A stretch of DNA of 52,742 nucleotides from Massilia sp. YIM B02443 (GTDB lineage Bacteria > Pseudomonadota > Gammaproteobacteria > Burkholderiales > Burkholderiaceae_D), in contig NZ_JASNRA010000028.1 of NCBI RefSeq assembly GCF_030411955.1, forward strand, positions 12,304-65,045, in the 5' to 3' direction. The position numbers and the translations under genes were made by a program. Shown piece after piece: positions 10,202-21,477 of the stretch. Within the stretch, counting starts at the first letter, position 1, and every line of letters begins with the position of its first letter. A model generated the notes under the pieces. It saw only the letters and a list, made by a program, of their open reading frames with translations. It was not told the DNA's origin and searched no databases.

Positions 10202-10603
10202 TCATGCAGGCTGCGCCTGCTCGACGCGGCGTGCCGGCAAGGCGCGCAGCTCCGGCGAGCAGGCCAGCATCTCGCGCATCAGGGCGTCGCTCAGACTGCG
10301 CGCATGGCGCGCCGCCGCGGCCGCATCGAGCGCGGCACCGCGCACGCAGGCGCGCAGCAGCTGCGCCTCGGCCAGGTCGCGCACGGCGATGGTCGCCACG
10401 ACGTCGTTCCGGGTGCCGGGCGGCACGGCAAAGAACCGCAGCCGGAACTGGCGGTCGAGCAGCATGCTGCCGTTCAGGAAGCGGTCGATCCCGACGTCGA
10501 ACAGCACCTGCGCGATCACTTCGGCGGCGCGCCCTGCGACCTCTTCCTGGTTCTTCCTGCGGCGTGGCGCGAACAGGCGCGAGAACAAAAGCATCGTATC
10601 CAC
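10202..10603 (-). CDS. Hypothetical protein, 130–133 aa
   Basis: A small soluble protein with no signal peptide or membrane helix. The first in-frame start is GTG at 10601–10603 and the first ATG is at 10592–10594, giving 130 residues; a weak GTGGA lies just before the ATG, so the ATG may be the true start. The N-terminal part is basic (FAPRRRKNQEEVAGR), followed by an alpha/beta region (EVIAQVLFDVGIDRFLNGSMLLDRQFRLRFF) and an Ala-rich helical C-terminus. I do not recognise the family. It is divergent from the copper operon starting at 10711 and lies 163 bp upstream of the acetyltransferase gene on the same strand. Confidence 0.55.
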   Translation of the reverse strand: MDTMLLFSRLFAPRRRKNQEEVAGRAAEVIAQVLFDVGIDRFLNGSMLLDRQFRLRFFAVPPGTRNDVVATIAVRDLAEAQLLRACVRGAALDAAAAARHARSLSDALMREMLACSPELRALPARRVEQAQPA

Positions 10604-10695
10604 TTGTCTTTAAGCTAACGCGGCATGCTAGCAGCGTCGGCGCATCCTCGCAATGGCGAACGGCGGCCGATTGCCGCGGTGTTGTGCCGGCGCCA

Positions 10696-10710
10696 TGCTA
10701 GAATCGGCGC
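10696..10710 (+). promoter_or_regulatory. Extended −10 promoter of the copper operon, abutting the GTG start
   Basis: TGCTAGAAT at 10696–10704 is a TGn-extended −10 element, one base from TATAAT. Only six bases separate it from the GTG at 10711, so transcription should begin at or next to the start codon. No −35 box at 16–19 bp is visible. Inference from sequence only. Confidence 0.45.
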
Positions 10711-11118
10711 GTGAAGAATCTCGTCCGTTCCCTGCTCGTGTGGCTGATGCTGCTGGCGCTCCCGTTCCAGGGAATCGCGTCGGCCGCCATGCTGTCGTGC
10801 GCGCACGGGACGATGCAGGCTGCGGCGCCGGCCATGCCCGCGATGCAGCATGATGCCGTCGCCGCTGAAGGACATTGCCATTCGGACGAGACGCAGGCCG
10901 CGACCGCCGCCCCCCATCACGACCCCGACACGCATGACCATGATGGCCGCTGCAGCGCCTGCGCCGACTGCTGCGTCGGCGCCCTGCTGGCGCCCGCGCC
11001 GGCGCTGCTCGCCACGCCGCCGGATACCCCGGCCCTCACTCATCACGCCGCCGCCGGCCACCTGGCCGCGGTCGACCTCGCCCTACCCGAACGACCTCCC
11101 CGCTTCCCGCTCGCCTGA
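10711..11118 (+). CDS. Exported His/Cys-rich protein, DUF2946-like, first gene of the copper operon
   Basis: A 135-residue protein beginning with GTG. A Sec signal peptide is clear (MKNLVRSLLVWLMLLALPF, cleavage near ASAA at about 26). The mature part is loaded with metal ligands: Met/His pairs (MPAMQHD), HCHSDE, HHDPDTHDHDG and a Cys cluster (CSACADCCVG). The position of that cluster and the final hydrophobic/Pro-rich segment resemble DUF2946 proteins found with copper or nickel resistance genes. It stands first in a row of four genes ending in a multicopper oxidase, so a periplasmic copper-binding or buffering role is likely. The start is set by the signal peptide and by the promoter placed directly before it; no ribosome binding site is seen. 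Confidence 0.72.
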   Translation: MKNLVRSLLVWLMLLALPFQGIASAAMLSCAHGTMQAAAPAMPAMQHDAVAAEGHCHSDETQAATAAPHHDPDTHDHDGRCSACADCCVGALLAPAPALLATPPDTPALTHHAAAGHLAAVDLALPERPPRFPLA

Positions 11119-11181
11119 TTCGCCCGGCAGCCGCCTGCTGTTGCAGCGCGGCGTCCCTGCAATTCATCCGAACGAGGAATC

Positions 11182-11523
11182 ATGTTCACGCAATTCAACT
11201 TGCGCGGCGCCGTCGCCGCCGCTGTCGCCTGCGCACTCGCGCTGCCGTTGCATGCGCAGCAGCGCAGCGTCGACGACCCGCAGGCCGCCGTGCCTGCGAC
11301 CCGCTACCAGCCGGCCTGGACGCAACCTGCGTCACAGACCGATACTGTCACGCCCGACCGCAACTGGCAGGCGCTGAACCGCACCGTGGCCGGCAACGCC
11401 GCGTCCGATCCGCACGCCGGCCATGCACACCATGGCCATCATGCCGCGTCCGCGAAAAAACCAGAGCAAGAACAAAAGACGCCGCCCGACCCGCATGCGC
11501 ACCACCACGGGGAGCATCGGTGA
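11182..11523 (+). CDS. Small exported His-rich protein of the copper operon
   Basis: A 113-residue protein with a Sec signal peptide (MFTQFNLRGAVAAAVACALA, predicted cleavage after LHA near residue 27). The mature part has no recognised fold. Its C-terminus is a metal-binding tail (DPHAGHAHHGHH followed by DPHAHHHGEH). An AACGAGGAA ribosome binding site precedes the ATG at 11182. The stop overlaps the ATG of the TolC-family gene (ATGA), so the two are translationally coupled. Together with its neighbours this points to periplasmic copper binding, perhaps delivery to or protection of the oxidase. The family is not identified. Confidence 0.7.
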   Translation: MFTQFNLRGAVAAAVACALALPLHAQQRSVDDPQAAVPATRYQPAWTQPASQTDTVTPDRNWQALNRTVAGNAASDPHAGHAHHGHHAASAKKPEQEQKTPPDPHAHHHGEHR

Positions 11524-12947
11524 TGAATGCCTTCCCCCTGTTGCACCGCCCGCTGGCCGCAGCCGCTGCCTTGCTGCTGGCCGGTTGCGCGGGCGTCGCG
11601 CCGCACGACACCTTCAAGACCAGCGCCGACCTGGCGCGCACCGGCGCGGGCGCCGAGGCGCGCCTGGCCTATACCGACGACGAGCGCCGCGCACTGGCGG
11701 CCGAAGTCGAAGCGATGCTGAAAACGCCGCTCGACATCGACGCCGCCGTGCGCCTGGCCCTGCTCAACCACCCCGGCCTGCAGGCCACCTACCACGAGGC
11801 CGGCATCGCCCAGGCCGACCTGGTGCAGGCCACGCGCCTGCGCAATCCCTCGTTCGGCTTTGCGCGCATGGCGGGCGACGGCGAGCGCGAGATCGAGCGC
11901 GGCGTCGGCGTCGACCTGGCCGGCCTGCTGACCATGCCGCTGCGCCAGCGCATGGCCGCGCGCCGGCACGAGGAAGCCACGCTGCGCATCGCCGCCGCCA
12001 TCGAGCGCCACGCGCACGACACGCGCCGCGCCTGGATCGAGGCGGTGGCCGCGCGCCAGGCGCTGGACTATGCGCGCCAGGTCGCGGCCGCGGCCGACGC
12101 ATCGAGCGCACTGACCACGCGCATGCGCCAGGCCGGCAATGCCAGCGCGCTCGACCTGGCACGCGAACAGGCCTTCCATGCGGAAGCCGGCGCCGCCGTG
12201 CTGCGCGCCGGGCGCGAGCTGGACAGCGCGCGCGAACGGCTGACGCGTCAGCTCGGCCTGTGGGGCGCGCAGGCCGGCTACGCGCTGCCGGAACGTTTGC
12301 CCGACCTGCCCGCCCAGCCGTCCGAAGGGGCTGACATCGAACGCCTGGCGCTCGAACGGCGCCTGGACGTACGCACGGCGCGCGCGGCCGCCGCCGGCAC
12401 CGCGTCCGACCTCGGCCTGACGCGTACCACGCGCCTGGTCAACGTGTTCGATCTCGGCTACGCCAGCAAGAGCGAGACCGGTAAAGCGCGCAGCGAAGGC
12501 TACGACGTGGCGCTCGAACTGCCGCTGTTCGACTGGGGCGGCGCCCGCGTGGCGCGCGCCGAGAGCCTGTACCTGCAGGCGCTCGGCCACGTCGCGCAAA
12601 CGGCGGTCGACGCGCGCAGCCAGGCGCGCGCCGCCTATCTCGGCTACCGCGCCAGCTACGACGTGGCGCGCCACTACCGCGAGCACGTGCTCCCGCTGCG
12701 CAAGAAGATCGCCGACGAGACGCTGCTGCGCTACAACGGCATGCTGGCCAGCCCGTTCGAGCTGCTGCTCGATGCGCGCGAACAGGCCGCCGCCGTGCAC
12801 GCCGCGATCCAGGCCCAGCGCGACTTCTGGCTGGCCGACACCGAGCTGCGCGCCGCCCTGGGCGGGCCGCTGCCGGCGCCCGCCGCCTCTGAACACGATC
12901 AGCATCACCACCATTCCACGCACGACCAGAAGGAGCCGACCCCATGA
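11523..12947 (+). CDS. TolC-family outer membrane lipoprotein with a His-rich C-terminus
   Basis: A 474-residue TolC/CusC-type protein. It begins with a lipoprotein signal (LLLAGCAG, acylated Cys near residue 22) and contains two OEP repeats: helical segments around 60–220 and 260–440 with the typical LALLNHPGLQ and LALERRLDVRTARA motifs. A GTG three bases before the ATG is an alternative start. The last 20 residues are unusual: after the final OEP helix (ELRAALGGPLP) comes a tail with HDQHHHHSTHDQ, a ready metal-binding site on the periplasmic side. Neither an RND/MFP pump nor an adaptor gene lies in the operon, so its partner is unknown. The start and stop both overlap neighbouring genes by four bases. 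Confidence 0.88.
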   Translation: MNAFPLLHRPLAAAAALLLAGCAGVAPHDTFKTSADLARTGAGAEARLAYTDDERRALAAEVEAMLKTPLDIDAAVRLALLNHPGLQATYHEAGIAQADLVQATRLRNPSFGFARMAGDGEREIERGVGVDLAGLLTMPLRQRMAARRHEEATLRIAAAIERHAHDTRRAWIEAVAARQALDYARQVAAAADASSALTTRMRQAGNASALDLAREQAFHAEAGAAVLRAGRELDSARERLTRQLGLWGAQAGYALPERLPDLPAQPSEGADIERLALERRLDVRTARAAAAGTASDLGLTRTTRLVNVFDLGYASKSETGKARSEGYDVALELPLFDWGGARVARAESLYLQALGHVAQTAVDARSQARAAYLGYRASYDVARHYREHVLPLRKKIADETLLRYNGMLASPFELLLDAREQAAAVHAAIQAQRDFWLADTELRAALGGPLPAPAASEHDQHHHHSTHDQKEPTP

Positions 12948-14326
12948 CCAACCGCAGATCGTTCCTGACCGGGGCCGGCGCCACCATGCTCGGCGCCTCG
13001 CTGGTCAGCAAGGCCGGCGCCGCCGCGCTGCCGGAAGCGCCAGTCCACACCTCGAGCGCCACCGCCGCGCCGCTGGCGCCCACGGGCGGCCGCCCCTACA
13101 ACCCGGTGGTCACGCTCAACGGCTGGACCCTGCCCTGGCGCATGAAGGACGGCGTCAAGGAATTCCATCTCGTGGCCGAACCCGTGGTGCGCGAACTCGC
13201 GCCCGGCATGCAGGCCAACCTGTGGGGCTACAACGGCCAGAGCCCGGGCCCGACCATCGAGGTGGTCGAGGGCGACCGGGTGCGCATTTTTGTGACCAAC
13301 AAGCTGCCCGAGCACACCAGCGTGCACTGGCACGGCCAGCTGCTGCCGTGCGGGATGGACGGCGTCACCGGCCTGACCCAGCCAGGTATCCAGCCCGGCA
13401 AGACCTTCGTCTACGAATTCGTGGCGCGCCACGCCGGCACCTTCATGTACCACCCGCACGCCGACGAGATGCAGCAGATGGCGATGGGGATGATGGGGTT
13501 CTGGGTGACCCACCCCAGGGATCCGCGCCAGCATGCTGTTGCTCGAGATTATGTCATGCTGCTGCAGTCCTACGACATCGACCCGGGCAGCTACACGCCG
13601 CGCACCAACACCATGCTCGACTTCAACCTGTGGGCCATCAACAGCCGCGTGTTCCCGGGGCTCGATCCGATGGTGGCGCGCTTGAACGAGAAGGTCCGCA
13701 TCCGGGTCGGCAACCTGACCATGACCAACCACCCGATCCACCTGCACGGCCACCGCTTCGAGGTCGCCGGCACCGACGGCGGCTGGGTGCCGAAGTCGGC
13801 GCGCTGGCCCGAAGTCACCACCGACGTCGCCGTGGGCCAGATGCGCGCCATCGAGTTCGTCGCCGACGCGCCGGGCGACTGGGCCTTCCATTGCCACAAA
13901 TCGCACCACACCATGAACGCGATGGGGCACGAGGTGCCCAACCTGATCGGGGTCGACCACCGTGGCGTGGCGGAGAGAATCAACCGCCTGGTGCCGGGCT
14001 ATATGGTGATGGGCGACAAAGGCGGCTCGATGGGCGACATGAAGATGGCGCTGCCGGAAAACACGCTGCCGATGATGAGCGGCGACGGACCGTTCGGCAA
14101 TCTGGAAATGGGCGGCATGTTCACCGTGCTGAAGGTGCGCGAAGACCTGGCGCGCGGCGATTATCGCGATCCCGGCTGGTACCGGCATCCGGCGGGAACC
14201 GTGGCGCGCGAGTGGACCGGGGACGTGCCGCAGACGCATGCTGCCCCGAACGCCCCGGCGAAACAGGCCGGCGACGCCGTGAAGGTGCGCAAGCCGGGGG
14301 CAAGCGCCGGCGGCCACGAACACTAG
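12944..14326 (+). CDS. Tat-exported multicopper oxidase
   Basis: A 460-residue multicopper oxidase, most likely a periplasmic cuprous oxidase for copper tolerance. The N-terminus is a Tat signal (NRRSFLTGAGATML), meaning folded, copper-loaded export. All four copper motifs are present: HWHG at 128–131, HPH (YHPHADEMQQM) near 169, HPIHLHGH at 263–270 and HCHKSHHTMNAM at 316–327, with Met327 as the expected type 1 axial ligand. Met-rich segments (MQQMAMGMMG; GSMGDMKMALPENTLPMMSG) resemble the Met-rich regions of CueO/CopA-type oxidases that bind Cu(I). The ATG overlaps the TolC gene stop (ATGA). The stop codon shares the palindrome CTAG with the stop of the convergent hybrid kinase gene. Confidence 0.93.
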   Translation: MTNRRSFLTGAGATMLGASLVSKAGAAALPEAPVHTSSATAAPLAPTGGRPYNPVVTLNGWTLPWRMKDGVKEFHLVAEPVVRELAPGMQANLWGYNGQSPGPTIEVVEGDRVRIFVTNKLPEHTSVHWHGQLLPCGMDGVTGLTQPGIQPGKTFVYEFVARHAGTFMYHPHADEMQQMAMGMMGFWVTHPRDPRQHAVARDYVMLLQSYDIDPGSYTPRTNTMLDFNLWAINSRVFPGLDPMVARLNEKVRIRVGNLTMTNHPIHLHGHRFEVAGTDGGWVPKSARWPEVTTDVAVGQMRAIEFVADAPGDWAFHCHKSHHTMNAMGHEVPNLIGVDHRGVAERINRLVPGYMVMGDKGGSMGDMKMALPENTLPMMSGDGPFGNLEMGGMFTVLKVREDLARGDYRDPGWYRHPAGTVAREWTGDVPQTHAAPNAPAKQAGDAVKVRKPGASAGGHEH

Positions 14327-17118
14327 TCCGCCGGCCCGTCCACCAGCTGGCGCAGCAAGGCGATCAGCTGCTGCGGCGCCACCGGCTTGGTCAGGTGCTC
14401 GTCGAACCCCGCCGCCAGCGACGCCGCGCGGTCTTCCTGGCGCCCGCGCCCGGTGACCGCGACCATATAAGGCCGCGGTGCCTTGCGCGCCAGGATCGCC
14501 GCCACTTCCAGCCCGTCCATCCCGGGCATGCCCAGGTCGAGCAGCGCGATCCTGGCCGGCTGCTGGTTGTACAGCCGCAGCGCCTGCGCGCCGTCGTGCG
14601 CCACCGTCACCGAGGCGCCTTCGGCGCGCAGCAGCCAGGCCAGCGATTCGGCCGCATCGACATTGTCGTCGGCGACCAGGATATGCTGCCCCAGCGCGGC
14701 CGCGCCGGCCTGCGCCGCCTCGCCCGGGTCGGGCGCTTCCGGCGCCGCCCCCAGCGGCAGGCGCACGGTAAACAGCGCGCCCTGCCCGGCGCCGGCGCTG
14801 GCCGCCGCGATCGACCCGCCGTGCAGCTCGACCAGTCCCTTGGCCAGCGACAGCCCGATCCCCAGCCCGCCCTGCGCCATGTGGCTGGCGCTGCTCACCT
14901 GCACGAAGGGATCGAACACGCGCTCGATCATGGCCGGATCGAGCCCGACGCCGTTGTCGCGCACCGTCACGCACGCGCGGCCGTCGTCCAGCCGCAGGCC
15001 GATCTCGATGATGCCGCCGGGCGGCGTGTACTTGGCCGCGTTGTTGATCAGGTTGGCCAGCACCTGGGTCAGGCGCAGCGGATCGGCGTCGACCCACAGC
15101 GGTTCGCCATGCAGGTCGAGCGCCACCTGGTGGCGGCCGGCCTCGATCAGCGGCATGCTGGTCTGCAGCGTGTCGCGGATCAGGCGTCCCAGCTCGACCC
15201 GCGTGCGGCGCAGCGTGATCTTGCCGCGCCCGATGCGCGACACGTCCAGCAGATCGTCCAGCAGGCGCGCCATCTGCGCCGCCTGGCGCGCGACCATGGA
15301 CCCGATCCATTCGATCCGTTCCGGCGCCAGGCTGCTGCCGCGCAGGAGCGAGGCGGCGTTGGCGATCGGCGCCAGCGGGTTGCGCAATTCGTGCGCCAGG
15401 GTGGCGATATACACGTCCTTGCGGCGGTCGGCGTCGCGCAAGCCTTCCATCGCCTGCACCCGCTCGGTCACGTCGAGCACCAGCGAGAACACGGTCAGGA
15501 TCTCGCCGCGCTCGTCGTACAGCATCGAGTTGTACCATTCGCAGCACAGCGAGCGGCCGTCGCGCGTGCGGTTGCGGTTGCTCGACTTGGCGTAGCGCGT
15601 GCCCGATTCGACCAGGCGCGCGATCATCTGCGCGATCTGGGTCGCGTCCTCGTCGTCGATGATCGGCAGCCGGTCCACGCGCCGGCCCAGCACCTCGGCG
15701 GCGCGCCAGCCGAACAGCTCTTCGGCGCGCCGGTTCCACAGCGTCACCTGGAAGTCGCGGTCCCATTCGATCACCGCCAGCGGCGTGTTCTCGATCAGGT
15801 AGCGGGTCTGGTCGAGCGCGCGCGCCAGCGCCGCCGCGGCCTCGGTGCGTTCGGTGATGTCGTCCAGCACCACCACCGCCGCCGCCAGTTCGGCGGCACC
15901 GCCGCGCAGCGGCTCGCCGCTGACCGCATACACGCGCCGGGTAGCGTCGAACGCGCTTTCCAGCAGCGCATCGCGAAAGCCCTCGCCTTTCACCACCCGC
16001 GCCACCGGTTCGCCGATCAGTTCCAGCATCGCCGCCACACCGCCTGCACCCCCGCCCGCGCCTGCAACATCGGGACCGCTGCCGTTGCCGGCATGGCTGA
16101 AACGCTCGGCCATGCGCGCCGCCTCGTCGTTGGCCATCACGCAGCGCCCGGCATGGTCGACGATCAGCACCCCGCCCGGCAACTGGCGCAGCACGGTGCC
16201 GAGCAGGCTTTGCCAGTGCGCGCGGGCGCGCGTCTCGACCATCTCCTGGAAAGTGGCGTGCAGCCGCACGTGCAGGCCGATGTTGTCGACCGCCAGCACG
16301 CCCAGCACGCACAGCGAGGCCGCCAGGCCGTACAGGGCGCCGGCATGGAAGCCCAGGTCGTCGCGCGCCGCATTGAGCACGCACGACAGCGCGGCTTCAC
16401 CGGCCCAGGCGGACAGCGCCACCGCCAGCCACAGGTCGAGCGCGCTGCGCGGGCGCTTGCGCACCACCGTCAGCAGCGCCCATAAGGTGAGCACCAGCAG
16501 CGCGCCGCCGATCCAGCGGTAGGCCGGCAGCGTGCGCGTGCCGTGCAGCAGCGGCGGCAACGCGTCGACGCTTGAGACCAGCGCCAGCACCAGCAGCGCC
16601 ACGCCGAGCAGCGCCAGCAGCGCGCCGCCGCGCATGAAGTAGTCGGGCGGGCGCACGTCGCGCCGTGCGTAGCCGAGCGCGAACAGGGGCAACAGGGCGT
16701 GCCAGGCCAGGTACAGCCACGGCATCAGTTGCAGGTTGGCGCCGCCCGGTCCGTCGTCGATGAACAGCCCGGCCAGCATGTGGGCGCTGGCCACCAGGGC
16801 CGTGGTGAAGTAGCCCAGCGCCAGGATGCCAAGCGCGCGCGATTCGCCGGCGTGTACGTGGCCCAGCAGCAGGATCGCGATCAGGAGGTTGGCGGCAATC
16901 AGCGACGACTGCACCACCAGCAAAAATGGCGGCGCGCTCGGCAGGTCGGGCAGCGGCACCGCGGCCAGCGGCGCCACCAGCGCGAACGGCAGCGCCAGGC
17001 ACACCAGTGCCCCGGCCACGCCGCGCGACAGGGCGCCGCTGGGCGGATGCCGCACCAGGCCGGACGGTTGTGCGGCCTGGTCTGATGAAACGCCTGCTGC
17101 TGAAACACCCTTTGGCAT
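14323..17118 (-). CDS. Membrane hybrid sensor histidine kinase/response regulator with MASE4-like N-terminus and PAS domains
   Basis: A 931-residue hybrid kinase. Residues 35–290 form seven or eight membrane helices whose pattern (ANLLIAILLLGH, ALGILALGYFTTALV, PWLYLAWHALLPLFALGYA) resembles MASE4 sensors. Two PAS domains follow at about 305–420 and 430–560 (the second with LWNRRAEELFGWRAAEVLGR). The HisKA domain has His576 (LAHELRNPLAPI), then HATPase_c (DNGVGLDP, GGLGIGLSLAKGLVELHGG), then a C-terminal receiver with Asp861 (ALLDLGMPG). A phosphorelay partner is not encoded nearby. Its convergent contact with the copper operon is positional; a role in copper sensing is not shown. Confidence 0.9.
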   Translation of the reverse strand: MPKGVSAAGVSSDQAAQPSGLVRHPPSGALSRGVAGALVCLALPFALVAPLAAVPLPDLPSAPPFLLVVQSSLIAANLLIAILLLGHVHAGESRALGILALGYFTTALVASAHMLAGLFIDDGPGGANLQLMPWLYLAWHALLPLFALGYARRDVRPPDYFMRGGALLALLGVALLVLALVSSVDALPPLLHGTRTLPAYRWIGGALLVLTLWALLTVVRKRPRSALDLWLAVALSAWAGEAALSCVLNAARDDLGFHAGALYGLAASLCVLGVLAVDNIGLHVRLHATFQEMVETRARAHWQSLLGTVLRQLPGGVLIVDHAGRCVMANDEAARMAERFSHAGNGSGPDVAGAGGGAGGVAAMLELIGEPVARVVKGEGFRDALLESAFDATRRVYAVSGEPLRGGAAELAAAVVVLDDITERTEAAAALARALDQTRYLIENTPLAVIEWDRDFQVTLWNRRAEELFGWRAAEVLGRRVDRLPIIDDEDATQIAQMIARLVESGTRYAKSSNRNRTRDGRSLCCEWYNSMLYDERGEILTVFSLVLDVTERVQAMEGLRDADRRKDVYIATLAHELRNPLAPIANAASLLRGSSLAPERIEWIGSMVARQAAQMARLLDDLLDVSRIGRGKITLRRTRVELGRLIRDTLQTSMPLIEAGRHQVALDLHGEPLWVDADPLRLTQVLANLINNAAKYTPPGGIIEIGLRLDDGRACVTVRDNGVGLDPAMIERVFDPFVQVSSASHMAQGGLGIGLSLAKGLVELHGGSIAAASAGAGQGALFTVRLPLGAAPEAPDPGEAAQAGAAALGQHILVADDNVDAAESLAWLLRAEGASVTVAHDGAQALRLYNQQPARIALLDLGMPGMDGLEVAAILARKAPRPYMVAVTGRGRQEDRAASLAAGFDEHLTKPVAPQQLIALLRQLVDGPAD

Positions 17119-17273
17119 GCGGTTTCCCCGTGAGGTCCGGCTCGATGATCGGGAGCTGCTGGTGGGACGACTTATGACGCTGGCACGAGGCGACTGCAGG
17201 TGACGTTGTCTCTTCTACAAAATATAGCTCAGTTGTACATACCGTGGGGAATTTTTGTTGCCAAAACGCCTCT

Positions 17274-19745
<2,472 letters not shown>

Positions 19746-19751
19746 ATCGTC

Positions 19752-19782
19752 AGATTAGCCCTTCCCACGATGGCAAGGTCAA
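19752..19782 (-). promoter_or_regulatory. CueR-type (MerR family) copA promoter and operator
   Basis: On the minus strand a −35 TTGACC (19777–19782) and a −10 TAATCT (19752–19757) are separated by 19 bp, the long spacer that marks MerR-family promoters. The spacer holds a dyad, CCTTGCC-ATCGT-GGGAAGG (19760–19778), matching the CueR pattern CCTTCC-N7-GGAAGG at 11 of 12 positions. Six bases then separate the −10 from the copA ATG. Confidence 0.8.
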
Positions 19783-19914
19783 GCGATTTTGCCACAGCGG
19801 GGCGCCGGGGTTGCCGCGGTATTGCGCCGGTCGCAGGCGCGGCGCCGCGCGGCGGGCTACAAACCCAGGTGCGCCCGACCATTCCACGCCATCCAATTCA
19901 ACGCGGGAGGACCG

Positions 19915-21432
19915 ATGAAAGCCCACTTCAAGCTGTTCCTGTGCGCGCTCGCCTGCAGCCTGTTCGCCGCCTGCGGCGGCAAGGACGACGACGACAAGCA
20001 TGCGACCCAGGCCGAACGCGCCGGCATCGGCGCCGTGGCGCACAGCGCCGGCGCGACCCCGTTCGTGGCCCGGCTCAGCTACGCGCTGCGCAATTTCGAC
20101 CACGTCGCCAGCATCCAGTACCGCATCGCGCCCCGTCCCGGCGCCCATTCGCGGGCAGCCGACGTCACCTACGAGCATGACTGGCTGGCGCGGCGCGCGG
20201 CCTGGACTGCGGCGGCCGGCAACATCGCCTTTCCCGTGTTCGGCCTGTACGCCAACCACCGCAACGAACTGACCGTCACCACCGTGTTTCGCGACGGCTC
20301 GAAACACGTGGCCCAGGTCGCGGTGCCGACCGGCGCCTACAGCGGCCCGGCCGCGGTGTACGCCGCGCCCGACATCCGGCGCGCGCGCGGCGCCGCCTCG
20401 CCCGGCTTCGACTACATGCTGATCCGCAACGGCCTGAGTTCGCCGGTGATCGTCGACACCGACGGCCAGCTGCGCTGGGCCGGCGTCGGCCTGGCCGATT
20501 CGGTCTCGTCGCTGTTCGGCGGCGACGCCTTCTATGTCGGCGACGCCAGCACCCCGCTGTTGCACCGCATGGATGTGGACGGCACCTTCCGCAGCAGCAT
20601 CCTCAGCGACAATCGCCTGAGCAACTTCCACCACGAGCTAGCGCCCGGCAAGACCGGATTCCTGGGCCAGTTCGACGTGCGCGAGAACAACATACTGCGG
20701 CTCGAGTCCACGCTGGCCGAGATCGACAGCGCCGGCCGCGTCATCAAGCAGTGGGACCTGAGCCAGATCTTTCGCGACACCATGCGTGCCGGCGGCGACG
20801 ATCCGGCCAACTTCGTGCGCGACGGCATCGACTGGTTCCACTCGAACTCGGCGATCTATGACCGCGTGGACAATGCCCTGCTGGTATCGAGCCGCGAGAA
20901 TTTCGTCGTCAAGCTCGACTACGACACCGGCGCCATCCGCTGGATCCTGGGCGACCCCGCCAAGCACTGGTACGTGAACTACCCGTCGCTGCGCGCGCTG
21001 GCGCTACGCGTGACCGAAGGCAAGGTGCCGGTCGGCCAGCATACCTTGTCGGTGCTGGCCAACCGCGAGCTGCTGCTGTTCAATAACGGCCTGGCCAGCC
21101 TGAACCAGCCGGCCGGCGCCCCGCGCGGCCTGAACCGCACCTTCAGCACGCCGTCGCGCTACGCGATCGACGAAACGACACGCACCGCGCGCGAAGTCTG
21201 GACCTGGGAAGGCGAGCGCCGGCTGTATTCCGACATCTGCTCGTCCACCTACGAAGCGGCGCCGAACCAGTACCTGGTGGCGTACTCGGTGCTGGCCGAA
21301 CGCACCCAGGCGCGCCTGATTGCGGTCGACGCCGCCGGCGCCGTCGCCTTCGACTTCGCCTACCCGAGCACGGTGTGCGATACGGTGTTCATCGCCCAGC
21401 CGTTCGGGCTCAACGGGCTCAAGCTGCAATGA
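19915..21432 (+). CDS. Arylsulfate sulfotransferase-like lipoprotein
   Basis: A 505-residue protein of the arylsulfotransferase (ASST) family, which moves sulfate from one phenolic sulfate to another phenol in the periplasm. A GGGAGG ribosome binding site lies just before the ATG. The N-terminus is a lipoprotein signal (LFLCALACSLFAAC) with acidic residues right after the Cys (GGKDDDD). The body is beta-rich, as in the six-bladed propeller of the family, with conserved-looking segments FHHELAPGKTGF, DGIDWFHSNSAIYD, GAIRWILGDPAKHW, LFNNGLAS and AREVWTWEGERRLYSDICSS. The characterised enzyme AssT works with a dedicated DsbL/DsbI pair; none is nearby. It is divergent from copA and appears monocistronic. 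The exact substrate is unknown. Confidence 0.85.
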   Translation: MKAHFKLFLCALACSLFAACGGKDDDDKHATQAERAGIGAVAHSAGATPFVARLSYALRNFDHVASIQYRIAPRPGAHSRAADVTYEHDWLARRAAWTAAAGNIAFPVFGLYANHRNELTVTTVFRDGSKHVAQVAVPTGAYSGPAAVYAAPDIRRARGAASPGFDYMLIRNGLSSPVIVDTDGQLRWAGVGLADSVSSLFGGDAFYVGDASTPLLHRMDVDGTFRSSILSDNRLSNFHHELAPGKTGFLGQFDVRENNILRLESTLAEIDSAGRVIKQWDLSQIFRDTMRAGGDDPANFVRDGIDWFHSNSAIYDRVDNALLVSSRENFVVKLDYDTGAIRWILGDPAKHWYVNYPSLRALALRVTEGKVPVGQHTLSVLANRELLLFNNGLASLNQPAGAPRGLNRTFSTPSRYAIDETTRTAREVWTWEGERRLYSDICSSTYEAAPNQYLVAYSVLAERTQARLIAVDAAGAVAFDFAYPSTVCDTVFIAQPFGLNGLKLQ

Positions 21433-21477
21433 AGCGCGCCCCGGCGCGCGCCTCGCCCTTGCGCCGCGTCCTTGCGC

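Noticed and set aside
12772..16485. A 1237-codon open frame on the plus strand
   Set aside because: It runs through the oxidase gene in a wrong frame and then antisense to the hybrid kinase; both real genes have full motif sets, this frame has none.
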